Shown: in pieces, positions 16,511-24,161 of the stretch
Numbering within the stretch: the first letter of the stretch is position 1
Layout of the letters: each line of letters opens with the position of its first letter
Assembly: GCA_035934555.1 (NCBI GenBank)
Contig: DASYXT010000063.1
Coordinates: 1-64,000, forward strand
Length of the DNA stretch: 64,000 nt
Origin: DASYXT01 sp035934555
GTDB taxonomy: Bacteria; Verrucomicrobiota; Verrucomicrobiia; Limisphaerales; UBA8199
Direction: 5' to 3'
The notes under the pieces: model-generated
What the model was told of the DNA's origin: nothing
Seen by the model: only the letters and a program-made list of their open reading frames with translations
The model's database searches: none
Made by a program: the position numbers and the translations under genes

Positions 16511-16523
16511 CCCTCGAGGCGCA

Positions 16524-16630
16524 AGACAAAGCGGCAGAGGACTGCCGCAGTCCAAAACCTCGCGGATTAAGTAGCCTGCGAGACATCGCGCCAGCGTCGT
16601 GGACTGCGGCAGCCCTCTGCCGCTTTGTCT
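16524..16630. repeat. palindromic repeat family B, copy 1
   Basis: The left arm 16524-16554 (AGACAAAGCGGCAGAGG then ACTGCCGCAGTCCA) pairs with 16600-16630 with one mismatch over 31 bases. It sits between the mntR-like gene and ruvC. The core CAGCGTCGTGGACTGCGGCA recurs at about 57503, with a variant copy at about 57346. Confidence 0.7.
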
Positions 16631-16715
16631 GCCGAGGGCATTCTATTCACCCTCACAATATGGCGTCCTCCACTTTAGTCTTTAGCCGTGTAAGCTTCCC
16701 CGTTAATTTCCGCCC

Positions 16716-17324
16716 ATGGGCATCACGCCCCAACAGTTCCAGCAATTGCAGGAGAAGTTGACCCGCCCGAAGCGGGCAGCGGCTCCGGTGTGGCCGGACC
16801 ATCGCCCCGTTATAAACCGGGAGGCGGAAATCATCTTTGGTTTGGATCCGTCGCTGCGCGGGACTGGGTATGGCGTGATTCGCATGGTCAAATCCGGCCC
16901 GCAAGCGCTGGCTTACGGAACCATTCGCTGCGGTGGCACCTGGGAACGGTCGCGGTGCCTGGCGCAAATCGCGCGCGAGATTCGGGCTGTGCTCAAAGAG
17001 CACCCGCCGGGGGTATGCGTGGTGGAAGGTCTTTTTTACGCGCAAAACCTGCAGACGGCGCTGGTGATGGGGGAAGCACGGGGGGCGGCGCTGGCAGCCG
17101 TGGCCGAAGCCGCGGTGGAGATTTATGAGCTGGCGCCCCGAAAAGTGAAACAAGCGATTGTCGGTTACGGCGCGGCGCAAAAGCCGGCCGTGGCCAAAAT
17201 GGTGCAACGCCTGTTGCACCTGGCCGAACTGCCGGAACCCGATGCTGCCGATGCGTTGGCGCTGGCGCTGACTCATGCGCGCGAGCGCTGCCGCTATGGG
17301 CTGTCTCAGCCAAGGAGAATATGA
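16716..17324 (+). CDS. ruvC: crossover junction endodeoxyribonuclease RuvC
   Basis: The 202-residue RuvC has its catalytic acids in place: Asp44 in IIFGLDPSLRGTGYG, Glu104 in CVVEGLFYAQN, and Asp176/Asp179 in EPDAADALALALTHA. It resolves Holliday junctions during recombination and repair. Compared with E. coli there is a 35-residue N-terminal extension (MGITPQQFQQLQEKL...). It seems to be translated, since the first good start lies before it, but a start closer to the core cannot be excluded. The next gene, ruvA, overlaps by four bases (ATGA). Confidence 0.92.
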   Translation: MGITPQQFQQLQEKLTRPKRAAAPVWPDHRPVINREAEIIFGLDPSLRGTGYGVIRMVKSGPQALAYGTIRCGGTWERSRCLAQIAREIRAVLKEHPPGVCVVEGLFYAQNLQTALVMGEARGAALAAVAEAAVEIYELAPRKVKQAIVGYGAAQKPAVAKMVQRLLHLAELPEPDAADALALALTHARERCRYGLSQPRRI

Positions 17325-17923
17325 TCAGCTTCCTGCGAGGTAAATTGTCCGACGCATTGCCCACGCAAGTGACCGTCGAGGTGCAGGGTATTGGTTACGA
17401 AGCGCTCATTCCGTTGTCCTCATACGACAAACTGCCGCTACCCGGCCAGGAGGTGAAACTTCTGACTCACCTTGCTGTTCGGGAAGACGCTCATACTTTA
17501 TATGGCTTTATGAGCGCCGCCGAACGGGACCTGTTTCGCCTCCTGATTAACAACGTCAGCGGCATAGGTCCCAAGCTGGCGCTGAACGTCCTCAGTGGAA
17601 TTAGTGTCACGGCCTTCCGCGGCGCTGTGGTTAACGGGGATACCAAAACACTGTCGCAAATTTCCGGGGTTGGGAAGAAAACCGCTGAACGCCTTGTGCT
17701 GGAGCTGAAGGATAAGATCGGGGTGGCCGGCGCTTGGGAAGCCGCGAGCGCACAGCGGGCGTTAACACCCGAGGACCAGAAGCTCAATGATGCTGTGCTG
17801 GCATTGATCGCGCTCGGTTTCAAGCAAAACGAAGCGCACGAAGCCGTTCGCAAAACCCAGTCCAATCTTGGTCCACAGGCTTTAGTCGAAGACCTGGTGC
17901 GAGCCTGCCTGAGGAAGGCCTAA
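17321..17923 (+). CDS. ruvA: Holliday junction branch migration protein RuvA
   Basis: The 200-residue RuvA has an N-terminal OB-type domain (MISFLRGKLSDALPTQVTVE) and the family motif LAVREDAHTLYGFMSAAERD. Two helix-hairpin-helix elements follow (VSGIGPKLALNVLSG and ISGVGKKTAERLVLELKDK), and the C-terminal domain III (NDAVLALIALGFKQNEAHEA) contacts RuvB. It tetramerises on Holliday junctions and loads the RuvB motor. It is translationally coupled to ruvC. ruvB is not in the window. Confidence 0.93.
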   Translation: MISFLRGKLSDALPTQVTVEVQGIGYEALIPLSSYDKLPLPGQEVKLLTHLAVREDAHTLYGFMSAAERDLFRLLINNVSGIGPKLALNVLSGISVTAFRGAVVNGDTKTLSQISGVGKKTAERLVLELKDKIGVAGAWEAASAQRALTPEDQKLNDAVLALIALGFKQNEAHEAVRKTQSNLGPQALVEDLVRACLRKA

Positions 17924-17935
17924 CCAAACCCGTTT

Positions 17936-18745
17936 GTGCAGCCAACCATGACACCTCCACAGCAGCCTCAGAGAATCCCGCCTCAGCCAACCGGCGGCTC
18001 CCCCGGGGCGTTTGGTGCAAGCGGGGCAGGGGATTCAAACAACGACAATGCGTCCGCTCCGCGGCAGGGTGGCGCCGGCGGTATTGTGGTTCCGCATCGG
18101 CCGCGCTGGTACCAACGCGGCGCGGCTTGGCTCATCTACGCTTTGATTCGCGTGGTGGCCGCGACGCTGCGGGTGCGCTGGCACGATCAAGCGGACCCGC
18201 GCGACCGACAACGGCCCGGGCCGCGCATTTACTGCTCCTGGCACAATCGGCTGGTGCTCAGCGCCACCGCCTACGCCGATTACGTTCAGCGGCGGAACCC
18301 CACCGCCGGGCTGGCCGCCATGGTGAGCGCCAGCAAGGACGGCGCGTTTTTGGCCGCGATCCTCCAATGCTTTGGCATCCACCCAGTACGAGGCTCCTCG
18401 AGCCGCCGTGGCCCGCAAGCCCTCCTCGAACTGACTACCTGGGCCGAGCGCGGCTACGACCTGGCCATCACACCCGACGGACCGCGCGGCCCCTGTTGCG
18501 TCGTACAGGAAGGAGTGATGTCATTGGCACAGGTCACCGGCTTGCCCATCGTGCCGTTTTCCTATCACTTGAATTGGAAGATCCGGGTGCGAAGCTGGGA
18601 CCGCTTCCAAATCCCCTTGCCGTTCGCCCGCTGCGAAATGCGACTGGGTGCGCCCATCCACGTCGCGCGAGAGACCAGTGACGACCAGCGTGAATTGCTG
18701 CGGCAAAAGCTGGAACAAACGTTACGCGAACTCTCAAGCGAGTAG
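17936..18745 (+). CDS. lysophospholipid acyltransferase family protein (DUF374)
   Basis: The protein starts at GTG 17936 or ATG 17948 (MTPPQQPQ). After a Pro/Gly-rich stretch of about 45 residues and one hydrophobic segment comes the DUF374 core: RIYCSWHNRLVLSA, AAMVSASKDGAFLA, GIHPVRGSSSRRGPQAL and AITPDGPRGP. DUF374 proteins are relatives of lipid A and glycerolipid acyltransferases and are thought to acylate an envelope lipid. The usual H(X4)D is represented by HN---L in this family. It follows ruvA by 12 bases. Its last bases lie in a copy of repeat family A, which contributes part of the stop codon. Confidence 0.8.
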   Translation: MQPTMTPPQQPQRIPPQPTGGSPGAFGASGAGDSNNDNASAPRQGGAGGIVVPHRPRWYQRGAAWLIYALIRVVAATLRVRWHDQADPRDRQRPGPRIYCSWHNRLVLSATAYADYVQRRNPTAGLAAMVSASKDGAFLAAILQCFGIHPVRGSSSRRGPQALLELTTWAERGYDLAITPDGPRGPCCVVQEGVMSLAQVTGLPIVPFSYHLNWKIRVRSWDRFQIPLPFARCEMRLGAPIHVARETSDDQRELLRQKLEQTLRELSSE

Positions 18746-18864
18746 CGGAGCGCGGACTTTAGTCCGCAGCAATGTGGAATCGCTGAGCACGCCAGCCAAT
18801 CGGCGCAGAATTCTCATACGGATGTTGCTGCGGACTAAAGTCTAACTAAAGTCCGCGCTCCGCT
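18744..18864. repeat. palindromic repeat family A, copy 2
   Basis: A perfect 20-bp inverted repeat, AGCGGAGCGCGGACTTTAGT (18744-18763) and its complement (18845-18864), with further inner pairing GTCCGCAGCAA / TTGCTGCGGAC. It lies between two convergent genes and overlaps both 3' ends. The minus-strand gene uses GAGCGCGGACTTTAG of the repeat for its last codons (ERGL-stop). Confidence 0.8.
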
Positions 18865-19403
18865 CGGTACTCGGCATAGCGCCCGAGCACAGCCGTTACG
18901 TATTCTTTTGTCATGGGAAAACCGATTAACTGGAGGAATGCTGTGCTGTTAGTCGGCGCCGCGCCATTGAGCCATTTGAGAACATTGCCGCGGCCGGCAT
19001 TGTAATCGGCCAACGCGAACGTGAGCGGATCATCCGCCTGCGCGTACCGTTGCAGGACCTTTCGCAAATACCAGGTGCCGGCGAGGGTATTTGTTCCCGG
19101 ATCAAGGCAATGCTCGTGAGCAAATCCGGCGACATGCTCAGCCGCAGCCCACTCGCGCGCGGCATCCTGCCGAAGCTGCATCAGGCCCAACTCTCCAACC
19201 GACCCTCGAGCGTCGGGATGGAACCGGCTCTCTTTCCAGACAACCGCTTTGACCAGCGCCGGATCGATACCGTACCGCCGGGCCGCCACGAGGATGGGCT
19301 TCTCGGCGGCCTGCTCCAACCTGGTCTGCCACCACCAACGTAGGCCCACGGCGAAAATCACCGCCACGGCCGCAACGCTGAGTATGACCCGAGTCACAGT
19401 CAT
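18846..19403 (-). CDS. lytic transglycosylase (SLT domain)
   Basis: The 185-residue protein has one N-terminal membrane anchor or uncleaved signal (residues 5-26). It is followed by a family 1 SLT domain: YGIDPALVKAVVWKESRFHP with catalytic Glu58, GSVGELGLMQL (68-77) and ALADYNAGRGNVLKW. It cleaves peptidoglycan glycan strands from the periplasmic side. The last residues AERGL and the stop codon are supplied by repeat family A, so the original C-terminus was probably replaced or extended when the repeat arrived. Confidence 0.88.
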   Translation of the reverse strand: MTVTRVILSVAAVAVIFAVGLRWWWQTRLEQAAEKPILVAARRYGIDPALVKAVVWKESRFHPDARGSVGELGLMQLRQDAAREWAAAEHVAGFAHEHCLDPGTNTLAGTWYLRKVLQRYAQADDPLTFALADYNAGRGNVLKWLNGAAPTNSTAFLQLIGFPMTKEYVTAVLGRYAEYRAERGL

Positions 19404-19494
19404 TTTCTAGCCCACACCGCGCGCGACGTCCAGCTCCGGATCGTCTTTCCGCTGGACACATCGGAGTCGAATCTCGACATTGCCCCGGCGAAGC

Positions 19495-21783
19495 ATGATT
19501 GCCCGCGTCACCCTTGAGCTCGCCCTGCGGCGCGAATTCGATTACCTGATTCCTCCCGAGTTGTCGGGGCAGGTCGAGGTCGGCAGCCGCGTGCAAGTGC
19601 CCTTAGGTAAGCGCAAGGTCTATGGCTGTGTCACGGCGGTGGCTGAAGAATCGGTCCAACCGCGGCTCAAATCGATTCTGAAGCTAATCGGCGCGCAGAC
19701 TTTGGTCACGCCGAAGGTGCTCCAACTCGCCCGGTGGTTGGCCCAGTATTATTGTTGCCCGCTCGAAGTGGCGTTGAAGTGTGTGCTGCCTGAAGCCGTG
19801 CGCCATGAGGCGGCCGGTTGGCGGGAGCGCTTGCATGTGCGCGCTTTGCCCTATCCGGGGGACTTGCCGCGACTCCCCAAGCGGCAGCAGGAAGTTTGGA
19901 ATATCGTCGAAGAACGGCGGGAATTACCTTTGGCCGAGTTGCTCGAATTGGCGCAGACAACGGCTGGAACGATTCGTCGCCTCGAAGACCGCGGCCTGCT
20001 GTCGGTTTCGACCAAAATCTCCGAACGCGATCCGTACGCCCGTGAATGCATTTTGCCAACCCAGCCGCTAGCGCTCAACACGGCCCAAGCCGGCGCTTTG
20101 AAGGAAATACTCGCAGCGATGGATGGCACATCGGCTCCGGACGCGGAGCAAAAAGGGCCAGTCGCAACCCCGACATCCCAGGGCAAAGGCCGTGCTCAAC
20201 CCAAAGCCCACACCTTCCTGCTGCATGGGGTCACCGGCAGCGGCAAGACGGAGGTTTACCTTCAGGCCATCGCGCATGCCCTCGAGCAAGCCAAAGGCGC
20301 CATCGTCCTTGTGCCCGAAATTTCCCTGACGCCGCAAACCGTCGAGCGGTTCAAAGCCCGCTTCAGCGCCGGCCGCCTGCAAACCCTGGTCGCGGTGTTG
20401 CATAGCCATCTCTCTGCGGGCGAGCGGCACGACGAGTGGCATAAGATTCGCCAGGGCCGGGCGCGCATCGTGATCGGCGCCCGCTCGGCCGTGTTTGCCC
20501 CCATCGAACCGTTGGGATTGATCATTGTCGATGAGGAGCATGAGCACACTTATAAGCAAGAGGAAGCTCCCCGGTATCATGCTCGGGACGTCGCGGTGGT
20601 GCGCGGCCACCGCGAAGGCGCCGTCGTTGTGCTCGGCTCGGCGACCCCTTCCATGGAGAGCTTCCATAATTGTTCGCTCGGCAAGTACCGCCTGCTGGAT
20701 TTGCCTGAGCGTGCGGACGACAAGAAAATGCCCGTGGTGCGGATCATTGATATGCGCCAGGCATTCCGCGCCGGCAAAGGCGTTCCGGTGCTGTCGCCTC
20801 AATTGCACGAAGCCATTGCGCAACGCCTCGAACGCAAGGAGCAGGTAATCCTGTTCTTAAACCGGCGAGGATATTCGAGCTCTCTGCAATGCCCTTTGTG
20901 CGGTTATGTGGCCGGGTGCCCGAACTGCAGCCTTTCACTGACCTACCATCGCCAGGAGCAGAAGCTTTGCTGCCACCTCTGCGGGCATACCGAACCGGTG
21001 CCCGCGGTCTGTCCCAATGAGGCCTGCCGCAACCCGGGTATCCGTTACGCCGGCCTGGGCACCCAACGCGTCGAGGAAACGTTGCAAAAAGCCTTTCCCC
21101 ACGCCCGCACCGTGCGCATGGATTCCGATGCGCTTAAGCGCAAGGAAGATTACCGCCGTATTCTGGGTGATTTTCGCACCGGCAAGATTGAGATTCTGCT
21201 CGGCACGCAAATGATCGCCAAGGGCCTCCATTTCCCCAACGTGACCCTGGTCGGCATTATTTACGCCGACCTGGCGTTGCACCAACCCGATTTCCGCGCC
21301 GGCGAACGCACTTTCCAGTTGCTGACCCAGGTCGCCGGCCGGGCTGGCCGTGGCGACATCGAAGGCGAGGTCCTGGTGCAAGCCTTCACCCCGTTTCATC
21401 CGGCTATCCAGTACGCCCGCCGCCACGATTACGCCGGCTTTTATGAGCAGGAAATCGAATTCCGCCGCCAACTCAAGTACCCACCACTCTCTCGGGTCGC
21501 CCTTTTGACCCTGAAAAGCCGCAACGAAGAAAAAGTAAAATTTTCCGCCAACCACCTGAAACGCGAACTGGAAAAAACCGTCATCGGATTTCCCGACCTG
21601 ATTATTGCCGGGCCGGCTGCGGCGCCCCTCCTGCGAGCAGAGACGTTTTACCGGTACCAAATCATGCTGCGCGCCCCGCGCATGACCGTGTTGAGCCAAC
21701 GGTTGGCTGAGCTGACCCAATCGCTGGCTCTGCCCGAAGATGTCGCGCTGAGCGTGGATATTGATCCGGTGGATTTGGGCTAA
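19495..21783 (+). CDS. priA: primosomal protein N' (replication restart helicase PriA)
   Basis: The start is ATG 19495 (MIARVTLELALRREFDYLIP), with an upstream TTG at 19480 as alternative. The 762-residue protein has the 3'-DNA-binding domain, then Walker A GVTGSGKT (245-252), DEEH in IIVDEEHEHTYKQEE, and GSATPSMES. The zinc-binding region has eight Cys (CPLCGYVAGCPNC, CCHLCGH, CPNEAC), followed by GTQMIAKGLHFPNV and QVAGRAGRG. It reloads the replisome at stalled forks and recombination intermediates. Family-typical length. Confidence 0.95.
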   Translation: MIARVTLELALRREFDYLIPPELSGQVEVGSRVQVPLGKRKVYGCVTAVAEESVQPRLKSILKLIGAQTLVTPKVLQLARWLAQYYCCPLEVALKCVLPEAVRHEAAGWRERLHVRALPYPGDLPRLPKRQQEVWNIVEERRELPLAELLELAQTTAGTIRRLEDRGLLSVSTKISERDPYARECILPTQPLALNTAQAGALKEILAAMDGTSAPDAEQKGPVATPTSQGKGRAQPKAHTFLLHGVTGSGKTEVYLQAIAHALEQAKGAIVLVPEISLTPQTVERFKARFSAGRLQTLVAVLHSHLSAGERHDEWHKIRQGRARIVIGARSAVFAPIEPLGLIIVDEEHEHTYKQEEAPRYHARDVAVVRGHREGAVVVLGSATPSMESFHNCSLGKYRLLDLPERADDKKMPVVRIIDMRQAFRAGKGVPVLSPQLHEAIAQRLERKEQVILFLNRRGYSSSLQCPLCGYVAGCPNCSLSLTYHRQEQKLCCHLCGHTEPVPAVCPNEACRNPGIRYAGLGTQRVEETLQKAFPHARTVRMDSDALKRKEDYRRILGDFRTGKIEILLGTQMIAKGLHFPNVTLVGIIYADLALHQPDFRAGERTFQLLTQVAGRAGRGDIEGEVLVQAFTPFHPAIQYARRHDYAGFYEQEIEFRRQLKYPPLSRVALLTLKSRNEEKVKFSANHLKRELEKTVIGFPDLIIAGPAAAPLLRAETFYRYQIMLRAPRMTVLSQRLAELTQSLALPEDVALSVDIDPVDLG

Positions 21784-21792
21784 GGCGTTGAA

Positions 21793-22704
21793 TTAAGGCG
21801 CAGCCGCCTTGCGCAGTTCCTCCGCCAACTGCTGGCTGGTCCAGTCATTGCCCGTGAAAATCTTGCAAACCTTACCCGACGCATCGATCACGGCCGTCCG
21901 GAGATTGTGGCTCAGAATGCCGGTTTGATCGTGCCAGAATGTCAGGCCAAACTGTTCCCCCAGGGCCGTGATATCGAGGAGCGAGCCGGTAGCGAAACTC
22001 CAATGGGCAGGGTCATATTGATGAGCCTCAGCGTAGCTGCGCAGCACCGCCGGGGTATCAAAATCAGGGTCAATCGTTACCGTCAGCAGATGCCAATTCG
22101 TCGGGTTGTTTCGTGCCAGCAGTTGTTGTTGTGTCTCCTCAAAACTCCTGGCCATCCGCGGGCAGAAGGTAGGATAGGGACAACGCGTGAACAGGAAGGT
22201 GATGGCCAGGGCCTGCCCCTTGAACTGGCTGGTATCGAGCGGCTGATTCAACTGATTTGTGAGGTGGTACACCGGCAACGGATCTCCGACTTCCAGCGGT
22301 TGCACGTCACGCGCGACTCGCCAAGTGGCTGGTTGCGGTCGGCCGCGGCTGGAGGCCGGGGCATTGGTCTTGTGAATCTGGTCAATCCAACCCTCTGTAT
22401 CGGTAACTACGAGCCGGAACACGACCTGGTCGCCCGGTTCCAACGAGGTGAGCAGATTGGTGTCTTTGACGTCGAAGGGCATCGTCATCGCCGGCATGTA
22501 ACCGGGGATGGCCTGGTGCCTGATCTCGATGCTCGCGGCTTTGGGCTTAACCTCCAGTACCACGCCTTGTCCTTCAAACACCTGACGATTGGTGCTGCCT
22601 GCCTGTGATTGTGACGCAGCAGCAACCGGCTTACGGTTACAGCCTGAAGCCAATGCAAATACGGTGAGAAGCAGGACGCAGCAGAATCTCTCAGCCAAAC
22701 CCAT
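21793..22704 (-). CDS. lipoprotein with CusF-like copper domain fused to SCO1/SenC domain
   Basis: The 303-residue protein has a lipobox (LASGC, Cys22). A CusF-type beta barrel follows at about 45-112 (GVVLEVKPKAASIEIRHQAI, GYMPAMTMPFDV; the Met and His residues could bind copper). From about 135 there is an SCO1/SenC thioredoxin fold with FTRCPYPTFCPRM (Cys175, Cys181) and the distal ligand His266 in ILSHNLRT. SCO proteins deliver copper to the CuA site of cytochrome c oxidase or act as thiol reductants. It is the last gene of the nusA-infB-rbfA-nrnA run, overlapping nrnA by one base (TGATG), at the place where truB often lies. Confidence 0.85.
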   Translation of the reverse strand: MGLAERFCCVLLLTVFALASGCNRKPVAAASQSQAGSTNRQVFEGQGVVLEVKPKAASIEIRHQAIPGYMPAMTMPFDVKDTNLLTSLEPGDQVVFRLVVTDTEGWIDQIHKTNAPASSRGRPQPATWRVARDVQPLEVGDPLPVYHLTNQLNQPLDTSQFKGQALAITFLFTRCPYPTFCPRMARSFEETQQQLLARNNPTNWHLLTVTIDPDFDTPAVLRSYAEAHQYDPAHWSFATGSLLDITALGEQFGLTFWHDQTGILSHNLRTAVIDASGKVCKIFTGNDWTSQQLAEELRKAAAP

Positions 22705-23687
22705 CAGTGCTTCGAGTTCAGCGCGCGTTTGATCGCCGCGATGACCTGGCGTTGCGTCGCCAAACGCGGTCCGGCAATCCGCGCTCCAGCCGCTGCCGGA
22801 TGCCCCCCGCCGCCGAACTGTGCGGCAATGTCGTTCACGTTCACTTTGTCGCTCTTGGACCGCAGGCTGATGCGCGTGAGGTTCGGCTCGATTTCCTCGA
22901 AGACGCAGGCCACAACCACCGGAGCAATCGCGCGGATGTGATCAATCAGGCCCTCAGAATCCGAGCTATCAGCTCCGGCTCGGGCAAAGTCGGCTTTTCT
23001 CAGCCAGAACCACGCGATTTGGTTTTGATGCGCCAGGCGAAAGTGGCTATAAACGTGCCTGAGCAGCCGGGCCCGGCAAAGCGGATAGGACTCATATACC
23101 TCATCGGAAATTTTAGCCAGGTCGGCGCCGCGCCGGACGAGTTCGGCCGCCGTATGGAACGTGCCGGGCCGGGTGGTCGAATACTGAAACGAGCCGGTAT
23201 CGGTGGACACGGCCGCAAACAAGCAATCGGCGATTCGTTTTGTGATCGGCCAGCGAGCGGCTTTGAGCAGGCGGAAAATCAGCTCACCTGTGGAAGGTTC
23301 GTGCGGCGAAACCCAGTTCAAATCGCCATAACGAGTGTTGCTTTCGTGATGGTCGATATTCATCAGCAACTTGCGCTGGCCGACACATGTGCCTACCGAG
23401 CCTAGCCGCTCGAAACTCGCCGCATCGGTCGCGATCACGCAGTCAAACCGCTGACCCGGTTTGGGCTTTTGAAACAGATGATCCGGATCCAGAAACTCAT
23501 ACTTTTGTGGAATCGTATCCTCATTCCAGCAGTGGACCTTCTTGCCCTCGTTTTTCAGCGCGAGCGTCAGCCCCAATTGCGAACCGACGCAATCGCCATC
23601 AGGCCGGATATGACCGACGACGCAGAACGTGTGCGCGTCGCGTATCGCTTCGAGAATGCGGTCGATGATCTTGAGATGGCCCTTCAC
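22704..23687 (-). CDS. nrnA: DHH-family phosphoesterase NrnA-like (oligoribonuclease / pAp phosphatase)
   Basis: The 327-residue protein carries the DHH motifs VVGHIRPDGDCVGSQLGL (23-40), DAAS (88-91), NIDHHESNTRYG (110-121) and TDTGSFQYS. The DHHA1 motif QFGGGGHPAAAGAR is near residue 295. NrnA enzymes degrade short RNA oligonucleotides and dephosphorylate 3'-phosphoadenosine 5'-phosphate. It overlaps rbfA by four bases (ATGA), and the SCO gene starts at its stop codon. nusA-infB-rbfA-nrnA is a widely conserved order. Length and motifs are intact. Confidence 0.88.
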   Translation of the reverse strand: MKGHLKIIDRILEAIRDAHTFCVVGHIRPDGDCVGSQLGLTLALKNEGKKVHCWNEDTIPQKYEFLDPDHLFQKPKPGQRFDCVIATDAASFERLGSVGTCVGQRKLLMNIDHHESNTRYGDLNWVSPHEPSTGELIFRLLKAARWPITKRIADCLFAAVSTDTGSFQYSTTRPGTFHTAAELVRRGADLAKISDEVYESYPLCRARLLRHVYSHFRLAHQNQIAWFWLRKADFARAGADSSDSEGLIDHIRAIAPVVVACVFEEIEPNLTRISLRSKSDKVNVNDIAAQFGGGGHPAAAGARIAGPRLATQRQVIAAIKRALNSKH

Positions 23688-24046
23688 TCGTCTTTATCGG
23701 GGTTGGATTTCTCCAACTCCTGAATGATTTGCAGCACGCGGTTGCCGCGGACCACCGAGTCATCCATCAAAAACTTCAATTTGGGTGTGTATTTGAGCAC
23801 AACGGCGCGGCCGACCAGGCCCTGAATCCGCTTGCGGTGCTGCGACAGCAGGCCCAACCCGCGCTTTTGCTGGTCGGCCGTCCCAAGAATGCTAATAAAG
23901 ACAATCGCCGAGTGCAGGTCCCCGGACACATCCACATCATTGACTGTCACCAATCCTGCTTCGTTGACGGGGAACTCCCGGCGGATCACCTCGCCGATCT
24001 CGCGCTTCAACAGTTCGCGCACGCGCTGGAGTCTGAGTGAGGGCAT
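23684..24046 (-). CDS. rbfA: ribosome-binding factor A
   Basis: The start is ATG 24046 (MPSLRLQRVRELLKREIGEV). The longer frame to 24115 reads through repeat-like intergenic DNA. The 120-residue KH-type protein has the RbfA pattern VTVNDVDVSGDLHSAIVFIS and YTPKLKFLMDDSVVRGNRV. It binds the 30S subunit during late 16S rRNA 5'-end maturation. It sits between infB and nrnA. The 115-base infB-rbfA gap holds repeated ATTAATCC units. Confidence 0.9.
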   Translation of the reverse strand: MPSLRLQRVRELLKREIGEVIRREFPVNEAGLVTVNDVDVSGDLHSAIVFISILGTADQQKRGLGLLSQHRKRIQGLVGRAVVLKYTPKLKFLMDDSVVRGNRVLQIIQELEKSNPDKDE

Positions 24047-24161
24047 TAAACAAACCGGATTAAAAGGATTAATAGATTTCTGGATTGGTGGAGTATTGGG
24101 TCCATGGCCGGCCAAGCGCCCATTAATCCCTTAATAATCCAATAACGCATTAATCCACTCT

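Noticed and set aside
16716..16835. Later RuvC start without the extension
   Set aside because: No good ATG, GTG or TTG with a ribosome site lies next to the core, so the 35-residue extension is kept, though uncertain.
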